Shown: positions 9,794 to 19,200 of the stretch, one piece after another
Position numbering within the stretch: position 1 is the first letter of the stretch
Layout of the letters: each line of letters begins with the position of its first letter
Source: Pseudoalteromonas piscicida
Lineage (GTDB): Bacteria > Pseudomonadota > Gammaproteobacteria > Enterobacterales > Alteromonadaceae
Assembly (NCBI RefSeq): GCF_002744175.1
Contig: NZ_NKHF01000096.1
Location: forward strand, 21,962 to 85,961
DNA length: 64,000 nt
Reading direction: 5' to 3'
Translations under genes and position numbers: made by a program
Notes under the pieces: generated by a model
The model's input: only the letters and a program-made list of their open reading frames with translations
Database searches by the model: none
What the model was told of the DNA's origin: nothing

Positions 9794-10871
9794 GGTGCGC
9801 CTCCAGCAGTAATACCGACAGCGCTTGTAATTGATTAAGTAACGCAGGGATCCGCGCGCGAGCCTCGTGAACTGAACCAAGTACGGTGTCGGAACCTTGC
9901 TCCGAACGACCACAGACATACTCTTGGTGACGCCATAAAAGATATAACTGACGTAAGAACGCCTCAGCATAAAACGCAGCTTTTGGTACATGCTGGGTGA
10001 TGCAGGTTTGCAAAAACCCTTCCCCTAATGGCGCTAAGTTCGCGACCCAAGCTTGCTCATCCTGCTGTGTCATGTTGTCGCCTAGAAGGAGCGGCCAAAA
10101 GTATGCACAGTTAAGCCAAAAGTGCGCTAAAAACCGCAGTCCTGAATCGATAGACACTTGCGGGTCCATTACCGCAAGTTGTCCATTGTGCTGTAACACC
10201 AAATTTTCTGGATGAATATCTTCATTTACCAACGTCAGTGGCCATTCATGTAACGCTTGCAGCTCATAACTCAGCGTTAGCGCTTCAATTAATGCCGCCG
10301 CTTCTGCTTCTACGCTTATTTCTTTAATAAGATTGATAAAGCGTTGTTTTTCAAATTGATACTGAAGCTGCTGTGCGGTTTCATTTTGGCCCTGTAAACC
10401 GCCTTCAGTGGTCAAAAGTAACTTGCCCATACCGTCACAAGGCGCTGGCTTTTTATAAGCGCTGAGTAAAGCTCGCGCCAACGTACAACCTGCCTGATGA
10501 GCTTGCTCAGAAGTAAAATCGGCAAAGGCCACAGCCTGTTCTAATTTTGACTCTATAACCCAAAATTGACCGTCTAACTGGCCACTTTGATAGCACTGAG
10601 GAACTGCCAACTCACTACCTGCAAGCGCTTGATAAAACAATTGCGTGCCTTTATATTCTCCGGCAATCAACGACGCTGAATGGCTCTCTACTTCGCCATA
10701 TGGAAACCGCTTTCTAAACTTAACCACCATTGCGGGCTGTTGTGGCCATGTCACTTCATAAGCAACGTGAATGTCCCCGTTTCCAAGCTCTTGGTACTGC
10801 ATTCCTTCATGGCTTGCAAACTGAGCAGCAATGAGGTGATTAAGCTGAGTTTGACGACGTGCTGATAACAT
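9786..10871 (-). CDS. APH/choline-kinase-fold phosphotransferase
   Basis: 361 residues with a kinase-like fold of the APH family. Candidate residues: the ATP-binding lysine in AMVVKFRKRFPYGE, the catalytic loop LVNEDIHPENLVL (a variant of HxDxxxxN with Asn in place of the first His, Asp and Asn kept) and the metal Asp in AVMDPQ. The family phosphorylates aminoglycosides, choline, homoserine or other hydroxyl compounds. Within the NRPS operon it may phosphorylate the product for self-resistance, or a hydroxyl created by the hydroxylase. It overlaps the MFS gene (TAATG) and the adaptor gene. Substrate unknown. Confidence 0.85.
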   Translation of the reverse strand: MLSARRQTQLNHLIAAQFASHEGMQYQELGNGDIHVAYEVTWPQQPAMVVKFRKRFPYGEVESHSASLIAGEYKGTQLFYQALAGSELAVPQCYQSGQLDGQFWVIESKLEQAVAFADFTSEQAHQAGCTLARALLSAYKKPAPCDGMGKLLLTTEGGLQGQNETAQQLQYQFEKQRFINLIKEISVEAEAAALIEALTLSYELQALHEWPLTLVNEDIHPENLVLQHNGQLAVMDPQVSIDSGLRFLAHFWLNCAYFWPLLLGDNMTQQDEQAWVANLAPLGEGFLQTCITQHVPKAAFYAEAFLRQLYLLWRHQEYVCGRSEQGSDTVLGSVHEARARIPALLNQLQALSVLLLEAHHE

Positions 10872-12181
10872 TAGATACCTCCTGCTTTAACGGCTTTATC
10901 CAATGCGGGATAGCTAGTTTTTAAAAAGTCACTCGCTTGTTCGGCTTCCAAGCGCATAAAGGTTTTAAAATGCGGCAATAAATACAGGCAAGGTGCAACC
11001 ACTAATGCAACAGCTCCTAACGCCAATAATGTGGTTGAAAAGCCCACTTGATCCACACTTATCCCGACCGCAGACATGCTGACAGGCTCAATCCCTTTAC
11101 CCATAAATCCAAGTGTTGCGCCGATTCTTGAGCGCAGAATATCTGGCACGGAAGCCATCACTTGCGAAGACAGAACCACGTTTGCCCATACAGTCGCCAA
11201 ACCAATTAGCGTCAATGAAACAAGTACTTGGTAAATGTGAATGTTAAATGCCATGGAGCCGATACACACACCTAGGAGTAAAAATGCAAATAGCATAATG
11301 CGGTCTAACGACACTTTTTGGGCAATAAAACCGAACAACACCACACCTAAAATACTGCCGACTGCCAGTCCTGACTCAAGCAAGCCCACGTACCAAGCTG
11401 GCAATTGCTCCACTTCTTTCACTAGGTAAGGAACCAGTACTTCCAATGGCGCAACGGTGAAATTGATAAACATGACAATCAATGACAAACCAAGCAGTAT
11501 ACGTACTTGAAACACCACTCTGAATCCCTCTAATACTGCATTCCACCAAGTTTTCACTCCCATCACACCACTGCTCTCGCTGGCTTTTGTGTTAGCGCGG
11601 ATCAGCAGTGAGCAAATCATCGCCACCAAGAAAGTCGCCGTATTGACCCAAAACGCCACCATCACACCAAACACAGATACTAATGCGCCGCCGAGCAGGC
11701 CACCAACGATCCCCGCCATCGCGTTGATACCCTCTGTTTTATTGATGGCCTCTTTGAGTAACGCTTTATCGACTAGCTGAGCAACAATACTGCGAGACGA
11801 GCTGCTAAAGAGCGCCCCAGCGGTGGTGTTCACAGTGAACAAGGCAACTAGCAGTGCTTTATCAAAGTGATCAAACATCACACAGGCCGCCAAAGCGACA
11901 AACACGATCGCGCGAATTATGTCACTCAAGGCAATCACATGCTTACGGCTGTAACGGTCTCCGATGGGACCAAATAGTGGGGTTAGGACAACCCCTATCG
12001 CCATAGGAATGGCCAACATAGTGCCCATCACGGCAGCTGATCCGGTTTTTTCTAGGATCCACCAACCTAACGCCAGCATGCCCACGGCATCACCAACCAA
12101 TGAGAGGCTTTGTCCCAATCGGTAAATCCAAAAGTCTCTACCTAATCCTTGCTTTTTTGTGGTGCTTTTTTGCTCGTCCAT
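10871..12181 (-). CDS. MFS exporter (EntS/MFS_3-like)
   Basis: 436 residues with about 12 transmembrane helices. It begins FWIYRLGQSLSLVGDAVGMLALGWWILEKTGS and carries the loop 2-3 signature FGPIGDRYSRKHVIALSD. This subfamily includes siderophore and drug exporters. The stop codon of the PKS and this start share a base (TAATG), and its own stop overlaps the kinase start the same way, so it belongs to the operon. Likely role: moving the peptide or its precursor across the inner membrane. Two different exporters in one cluster could handle different forms, or one could serve self-protection. Confidence 0.9.
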   Translation of the reverse strand: MDEQKSTTKKQGLGRDFWIYRLGQSLSLVGDAVGMLALGWWILEKTGSAAVMGTMLAIPMAIGVVLTPLFGPIGDRYSRKHVIALSDIIRAIVFVALAACVMFDHFDKALLVALFTVNTTAGALFSSSSRSIVAQLVDKALLKEAINKTEGINAMAGIVGGLLGGALVSVFGVMVAFWVNTATFLVAMICSLLIRANTKASESSGVMGVKTWWNAVLEGFRVVFQVRILLGLSLIVMFINFTVAPLEVLVPYLVKEVEQLPAWYVGLLESGLAVGSILGVVLFGFIAQKVSLDRIMLFAFLLLGVCIGSMAFNIHIYQVLVSLTLIGLATVWANVVLSSQVMASVPDILRSRIGATLGFMGKGIEPVSMSAVGISVDQVGFSTTLLALGAVALVVAPCLYLLPHFKTFMRLEAEQASDFLKTSYPALDKAVKAGGI

Positions 12182-15100
12182 TATTCTTCCTCAGTCAGTA
12201 CTGCTGCACTTTTTTCTTGATTGTTAAGTTCAGTTACACAGGGTAAAAATCCACGTTCCATCAGTCTTTGGATGTAACGGTTTACCGTACCTGCGCTAAT
12301 TTCTGGTAGGCTGTGATGCTGCTTTTGTAACGTTTCACAGAGCAAGTCGTTATTAAAACGAAGCTGCTTATTGACCTCTGCTTCTTCCTCTTGCGCCTGC
12401 AACATACGATATAGCGGACGCTGCTGCGCTTCTGTCAGCATCTGGGTTACCCGTTTCGCCCAAAGTGTGTCATCGAGAATTTGCAGTGGATAACCTAATG
12501 CTCTGGCTTGCTCGGCTAGGTCGTGGAAGGTCAATAAATTATGTGGTACTAAGTGATATACCGAGCCTGCAGGTGCATGTTCAGCCAATGCATGAGTGAT
12601 AGCGCAAGCTTGGTCAACCGGTAACATATCAACATACAATCCTGCCGCTGAACGAGGATAAGCTGACACTTGAATACAACCTTTGACCAATGCCCAAATC
12701 GCATCTTTTTCATTGCATTGCCCGCTTTCTTGAGGACCGGTAATGTTACCTGCTCGCAAGACAAGCGTATCAAATCCACGTGCTTTAGCCTGCCAGATCA
12801 ACTGCTCTGCCGCCCACTTACTGTGCCCATATCCAGAACTAAATTCGCCAGTTAACAGTTCAGGTTGCTCGGTAACTTGGGTTTCGCCCACATAAGCCGT
12901 GTTGGAGTAGACTGAAATGGAAGAGGCGAAAATAAGCCGCTTTTTCGGCCCTTGAGCGGCCAATTGCAAGCAAGTTGTTACGCTATCAATATTTGCAGCG
13001 CGCAATGACTCAACACCATAGAAATGGTTAACAGAAGCTGCCAGATGGTATATTTTGCTTACCTGTTGGCTTAATGCCTCGAACGCCTCTAACGGCAGAC
13101 CAAATAAAGGTTCACAGATATCACCGATGATGACCTTGATCCGCGAGCTGGCGATCTGTAGCGGCAATCCATAATGCCTAGCAGTTTGATACAACCTTTG
13201 CCTTGCGGCACTTTCGTCTTCCGCTCGAACTAAGCAATATAAAGTGCTATTACTCGAATCTAGCAATTGCTGCAGCAGGTGGATCCCCCAAAACCCAGTA
13301 CACCCAGTGATAAAAGCAGCGTCAACCTGAACATCGGTATTATTAGGTTGCAGTGTTTCACTCAGAGTGAGCGCGAGTTCAGTTTCATTCTTTTGCTCAG
13401 ATTGCGTTGTAACAAATTGACTCAATTGACTGGCCGTAGGAGCTTGCAAGAACTGATCGAGTGTTAAGCTGGTACCGAGTTTACTGTTGATGTCTTTCAA
13501 CACACTCACTAACAGTAGAGAGTCACCACCTAGACTAAAGTAGTCGTCCTCCACGGTAAGGTCATCACGGTCAAAGTAGGATGAAAAGACACTTAGGATC
13601 TGTGCTTCAGGGCTGAGTCCATGGGCTTGAGGTTCAGGCTCTGGCGTGACAGAAGCAGCAACTTCCGTATGGCTTAAGCGTTTTTCTCCCCACCAATAGG
13701 TTTTACGTTCAAACGGATAGGTTGGCATTACTTGACGTTGATAAGCGCCTTCTCCCAACATGACGTCCCAATTAGGTTCAACTCCGCACGTCCATAGTTG
13801 AGCTACCGCTCGCAGCAACGACTGCTGTTCATGACCAAGCTGTTTTGCATTGCCAATGGTTGCCGCACCATAATGATAATCTTGTCGCTTCAATAACTGT
13901 GTGAACAGCTGCCCAGGACCTACTTCTACGCAAATATACTGCTGTGATTTAAGCAAGGCTAAACCATCAGCGAACTTCACAGTATGCCTTACATGCTCAC
14001 TCCAATACTGGGGCGTTGCAGCTGTTGCGAAATCGACCCACTCGCCGCTTCTATTTGAAATCCAAGGCGTACTAGGTTGAGTAAACTTAAGTGTCGTCAA
14101 ATAACGCTCAAATTCACTTAACATGGGAGCCATTTGTTGACTATGATAAGCATGAGAAGTCTTTAGGCGTTTTGGCGAAAGTCCTTCTTCAGATAGGATT
14201 AACTCGGCTTCCTGAATTGCCTCAAAACTGCCCGCTATAACACAGGTGTCGTGACTGTTTTCAACGGCTAACTCAACACCACTTGGCATCAAATCCGCTA
14301 TACTTTGCCAACTTTTCGAGACACTTAGCATCGCTCCTGTGGGCATGCTATCCATTAATCTCGCCCGTTCAATAACGGCACCAAGGGCATCTTCTAGCGA
14401 CAATAACCCACTAAGACAAGCCGCGACCCACTCTCCTAGACTATGCCCAAGATAAGCATCAGCCTGAATACCATAATAAGCCAGCAGCTTAGCTAAACTG
14501 TATTCCACAGCAAACAATACTGGCTGAGTGTTTTTGGTGATGGCCAGCTGAGCGTCATCACTGTGTAATAGCTGAATAATGTCTACACCGCGATTTAACG
14601 CATAGGCTGCGACTTGGTCTAAGTGACGACGATATTCAGGCTCACTGCGATATAACGCCATCCCCATTTGTACAAATTGGGTTCCTTGCCCTGGGAAGAT
14701 AAACGCCACTTTGGCTTGGTGTTGCGCTTGATGCTCACCAACCTGTCCGTACACTTCGCCTTGATGCAATAACACTGCACGCCTCAGCGGATAACGCTCG
14801 CGACCATGTACCATGGTTTTTACGCAATCTCGAGACAGATTGCCTCGGCGCTCAGCTTCCGCCAAAACGGCTTGGTTATAATCGCTCAACGATTTCGTTG
14901 ATTTTGCGCTCAGTGGTACAAAACTCCACGGATTAAGCTGCGCTGTTGCTTGCGTTTTAGCAGGCATATTCTGCAGCACCACGTGGGCATTGGTGCCACC
15001 AATACCAAACGAGCTAACTCCCGCCAATAGCGTTTCTTGCTGATTTAACGCAACCGCTTGCTGGTTTACTCTCAGTGGACTGGTCTGCATTGCAAAGGCA

Positions 15101-16266
15101 GGATTGGGCTGTTCAAAATGTGGCATCGGTGGAATAACGCCTTTATCCAATACCAGTGCCGCTTTGATGACTCCCGCGATCCCCGCAGCCGCATCCAAGT
15201 GGCCATAATTCGTTTTTAGCGACCCCACATAGGTTTGCTGCGCCGTCGCACCAAGCTCTTCATAGGCGCGACTCAACGCATTGAGCTCAATTGGATCCCC
15301 CAACTTGGTGGCTGTTCCATGTGCTTCTACAAATTTAACTTGCTCAACAGGTAAGTCAGCGGCAGTCATGGCTTCAATTACCAATTCTGCCTGTGCATTT
15401 TCGCTGGGCGCGGTATAACCGACCTTCTCATTGCCATCATTATTTAGGGCTGTGGAACGGATCACCGCAATTATGTTGTCACCATCTTCAAGGGCCTCTT
15501 TGGTGCGTTTGAGCACCACCGCAGCAACGCCACTGCCGGTCAAAGTACCTGACGCTTTTTCATCAAATGGCCGGCAAATTCCATCTTGCGAAAAGATAGC
15601 GCCTTCTATGTATTGGTAGCCCTTTTCATCTCCTAACTGAAGCGAACTGCCCCCCACCAGCGCCATATCACAATGGAAGCTTTCAAGGTGTTGCACCGCC
15701 ACAGACAAAGCGGTAAGCGAAGTTGAGCAGGCCGTTGCCAGCGTCATTGCTGGCCCCCGGAGGTTTAAATGCCACGCTACGCGAGTTGCTAGTTGGTCTG
15801 GCAAGCTACCAGAAAACAAGCTCATGGCGTTGTGACTGTCGACATGATGGATCACATTTTCAATAAAGTATTGGCTTGGACTGACTCCCGCAAATACGCC
15901 AACCTTGCCGTCGACTTGGCTCGGTGCATATCCGGCGTGTTCCATAGCGGTTTGGCACACTTCCAAAAAGCAACGTTGTTGCGGGTCAATCATGGCCGCT
16001 TCACGAGCCGACAAATTATATAAATTAGCATCAAAGTCAGCGGCGCCCTCTAAATTCAGTGTTACTGGCACCCAATCCTTTGGCAATTGCGCTTGCTCTT
16101 CTGCGCTCAGTTGATGCACTGTCATGCCACTTTGACCTGCACATAAGGTTTGCCAAAAGGCATCGATATTTTCAGCTTTAGGAAAACGTCCAGCCATACC
16201 TATGATGGCAATACTGTCTTCCAATTCTTCTGCCAGCTCAGTTATTGTTGTTGGTTCGCTTAGCAT
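12181..16266 (-). CDS. Type I PKS: KS-AT-ACP-thioester reductase
   Basis: 1361 residues. KS about 17-440 (ACSTS cysteine near 179, VEAHGTATKLGDP, NYGHLDAAAG). AT about 530-820 (FIFPGQGTQF, GHSLGEW serine near 608; the HAYHS motif resembles the HAFH of malonyl-specific ATs). ACP about 880-960 (GGDSLLL, serine near 915). Thioester reductase about 985-1361 (nucleotide site TGCTGFWG, then YGHSK near 1145). There is no KR, DH or ER, so the added two-carbon unit keeps its ketone, and the chain should leave by NAD(P)H reduction to an aldehyde or alcohol. The start overlaps the NRPS stop by seven bases. The N-terminus is acidic (TELAEELEDS), facing a basic NRPS tail. It acts after the NRPS as the final extension and release module. 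Confidence 0.95.
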   Translation of the reverse strand: MLSEPTTITELAEELEDSIAIIGMAGRFPKAENIDAFWQTLCAGQSGMTVHQLSAEEQAQLPKDWVPVTLNLEGAADFDANLYNLSAREAAMIDPQQRCFLEVCQTAMEHAGYAPSQVDGKVGVFAGVSPSQYFIENVIHHVDSHNAMSLFSGSLPDQLATRVAWHLNLRGPAMTLATACSTSLTALSVAVQHLESFHCDMALVGGSSLQLGDEKGYQYIEGAIFSQDGICRPFDEKASGTLTGSGVAAVVLKRTKEALEDGDNIIAVIRSTALNNDGNEKVGYTAPSENAQAELVIEAMTAADLPVEQVKFVEAHGTATKLGDPIELNALSRAYEELGATAQQTYVGSLKTNYGHLDAAAGIAGVIKAALVLDKGVIPPMPHFEQPNPAFAMQTSPLRVNQQAVALNQQETLLAGVSSFGIGGTNAHVVLQNMPAKTQATAQLNPWSFVPLSAKSTKSLSDYNQAVLAEAERRGNLSRDCVKTMVHGRERYPLRRAVLLHQGEVYGQVGEHQAQHQAKVAFIFPGQGTQFVQMGMALYRSEPEYRRHLDQVAAYALNRGVDIIQLLHSDDAQLAITKNTQPVLFAVEYSLAKLLAYYGIQADAYLGHSLGEWVAACLSGLLSLEDALGAVIERARLMDSMPTGAMLSVSKSWQSIADLMPSGVELAVENSHDTCVIAGSFEAIQEAELILSEEGLSPKRLKTSHAYHSQQMAPMLSEFERYLTTLKFTQPSTPWISNRSGEWVDFATAATPQYWSEHVRHTVKFADGLALLKSQQYICVEVGPGQLFTQLLKRQDYHYGAATIGNAKQLGHEQQSLLRAVAQLWTCGVEPNWDVMLGEGAYQRQVMPTYPFERKTYWWGEKRLSHTEVAASVTPEPEPQAHGLSPEAQILSVFSSYFDRDDLTVEDDYFSLGGDSLLLVSVLKDINSKLGTSLTLDQFLQAPTASQLSQFVTTQSEQKNETELALTLSETLQPNNTDVQVDAAFITGCTGFWGIHLLQQLLDSSNSTLYCLVRAEDESAARQRLYQTARHYGLPLQIASSRIKVIIGDICEPLFGLPLEAFEALSQQVSKIYHLAASVNHFYGVESLRAANIDSVTTCLQLAAQGPKKRLIFASSISVYSNTAYVGETQVTEQPELLTGEFSSGYGHSKWAAEQLIWQAKARGFDTLVLRAGNITGPQESGQCNEKDAIWALVKGCIQVSAYPRSAAGLYVDMLPVDQACAITHALAEHAPAGSVYHLVPHNLLTFHDLAEQARALGYPLQILDDTLWAKRVTQMLTEAQQRPLYRMLQAQEEEAEVNKQLRFNNDLLCETLQKQHHSLPEISAGTVNRYIQRLMERGFLPCVTELNNQEKSAAVLTEEE

Positions 16267-19200
16267 GTTTCTTTCCCTCTACGTTGACGTTGACGCGCTT
16301 GGCGTCGTTTATTACCAGCTTGACTACCTAGCTTGGGCTTAGCTGCAACTGTCTCATCACTTAACCAGCTGGCTTGTGCCGAAATTGTGGTGTGTTTGAA
16401 TAAGGCCAATAGTTCAACTTCTTTTTCGAATGCTTGATTTATCGCCGCTTGTAATCGCGTGGCGAGAATCGATTGACCTCCAACATCAAAGAAATTGTCG
16501 GTTACTCCAAAGTCGCTATGACCCAAAATCTCCTGCCAGAGTGTCATTAAGGTTTGTTGTACCTGACCACTCGCCTGTTGCCTTGGGCCAGAACTCACTA
16601 CCTCAGCAGCGGGTAAGGCTGAGCGCTTGATCTTACCGTTGACGTCGGTGGGTAAAGCTGCAAGTTCACACCACAACTGAGGCACCATGTAACTCGGTAC
16701 TAGTGATTGCAATTGCGCTTTTACTTGTGCGGCTGGAGCTGTGGTTACAATATATGCAGCGAGCGCTGTGACAGTTTCGCCTTCGTATTGCGGCACCACC
16801 GCGGCTTGGCTTACTTCGGCTAAGTTGCACAGTACCGCTTCAACTTCTTCAAGCTCAACACGGTGACCACGCAGCTTTATCTGATTATCGGCACGGCCAA
16901 TAAACACCAAGTTACCGTCGCCGTCATAGCGCACGAGGTCGCCAGAGTTATACAAACGGCCATGGCTTGGATGCGTGGTAAACCGCGCGGCTGTCACGTC
17001 TGGCTTGCGCCAATAACCTAACCCCACACATGGACCGCCGATGTATAGCGTACCAACAGCCCCAGGTGGCACTGGTTGTAATTGGTCATCCAATACAAAC
17101 AACTTACTGCCTGGGCGTGGGACCCCCATGTGCGGTTTGCGATTGCGACTAATATCAAAATCCCCCAATGACACACCTACCCCCGTTTCACTCGGGCCGT
17201 AGGCATTAATAATGCGGCGCGTTGGTGCACTCCAAGATTGCAACAGTGCATAGGAAGGCGCTTCACCTGCAGTTAAAATGGTGTGCAGTGCTGGATACGC
17301 ATGAACAGGAGTATTGGCTAATACCGATGGGAATAGGATGGCAAAATTTACCTGCATGGTTTCAAGGGTTTGGGCCAAAGCAATGCCCGGCATAACAGCC
17401 ATTTTGTCAGCTAACAGTAAAGTTGCACCATTCATTAACGCCGCCCAAAACTCTAATACGGCAGAGTCGAAGGCGATGGAAGCAAATTGCAACACCCGAG
17501 TACCAACTTGAATATCCAGTAAATTATCTGAATTACGGGCAAAGCCCATGACTGCACTATGCTGTAACAATGTGCCTTTAGGACGCCCAGTAGTACCCGA
17601 GGTATAGATCACATAAGCCAGTTGGTCGCAACGAACCTTGATTTGAGGATTTGTCCGCTCTACAGACGCGATAATATGCTCAAAGTCATCCAAAAATAAG
17701 CATTCCCCTTGCACTGCCTGAGCAGTTTCTTGGGTACACAGCAACAAGTCAGCATCACTGTCTGATAAAATATAATCTCTACGTTCGGCTGGTAACTCAG
17801 GGTCTAACCCAATGTAAGCAGCACCCGCTTTCAACACAGCAAGGGCAGCAATCACACTGAGTTCATTACGCGGCAAGCACAGCGCCACCCTCGAACCTAC
17901 TTGCACGCCTCTAGCTAATAGAACACGTGCTAAGCCATTGGCTTTTTCGTCGAGCATGCGATATGTCAGCGAGGTGCCATTTAACACCTCAACAGCAACG
18001 GCATCGGGATAAGCTTCTGCGCGGCGTTCAAACTCTCCGTGTAAGGTAGCGGTTTGCGGCCACTGACCATCAACTTGACTCCAATGACTAAGTTTTTGCT
18101 GTTGCTTAGGAGAAACTACACTTAGCTCATTGATAGGCATTGCTAACCAACTCGACAGTTGCGTTAATGCATATTCATAACTACCAATTAAGCTATCAAT
18201 CAGTCCGGCTTCAAACAAATCAACATCATACTCAAGTTGGATCACCATGCCGTCGTCGCTATGCTGAACAAACCAGCATAAGTCGAGTTTTACACTCTCA
18301 GGTTCACTTTCAACTGGAGTGATAGTTAACCCGTCTAATGTGACCGAATCCGAAGGCAAGTTGTGCAACGAGAAAGTGATCTGAAACAGTGGATTCATCC
18401 CAGCTAAGCGGTCGGGTGCAACAGCTTCAACAATTTGGCTCAGTGGTATGGTTTGATGATCTAGCGCATCAAATGCACTGTCACGCACCTGTGACAAGAA
18501 TTGCTGGAGCGTCTGCTGAGGATCCAACTGACCGCGCAGTGGTAACGTATTCACAAACAAACCAACCGTGCGTTCAAACGCCACGTCATCTCGTCCTGAC
18601 ACAGGGAAACCTGTCACTAAGTCCGTTTCTCCGGTGAATTTATGCTGTACCAACTGCCAAGCTGCAAGCAGTAACATAAAGCTAGACATGCCTTGAGATT
18701 GTGCCAGTTGGGTCAAATCGTCAGTGACATCCTGAGTTAATACCACCTCTCGTCTTGCGCCTTGTTGACGGCTCAACTCTCGCTCCATTTGTAGCGGCAA
18801 TTGGTGACTTTGCGGTGCAGCAGCCAAATGACCTCGCCACCAGTCTAAGCCTTCTTCAAGCTGCGTTTGCGGCAATGCCTGATACTGCCAGTAGTCTGAG
18901 CCACTGATCATGGTTGTGTTTTTGGCTTGGTATAAAGCCATAAACTCTTCAGCTAAAATGGTCAGTGACCAACCATCGGCGATTAAATGCGAGACCACAA
19001 ATTGTAAGCACGCCTGCGCACCTTTGGTCAGCAATACCACTTTAAATAACGTATCTCCATCAAAGCTGAAGGGTTCTGCACCAAGTTGTTGCGCATGTTC
19101 GATTAGTGATTCATCTGGCCCTAAATTGATGACTTCAAAGGGCACAGGCGCGGTCGCTTCACGAGCATGCTGCCAAAGACCTTGGGTGTCTTGTTTTAGA

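Noticed and set aside
9794..9991. Long N-terminal extension of the RND adaptor
   Set aside because: It lies inside the kinase gene, has no ribosome site, and would place the signal segment 67 residues from the start.
9786..10871. Aminoglycoside resistance gene
   Set aside because: Only the fold is shared. Context and motif changes argue for a cluster-specific substrate.
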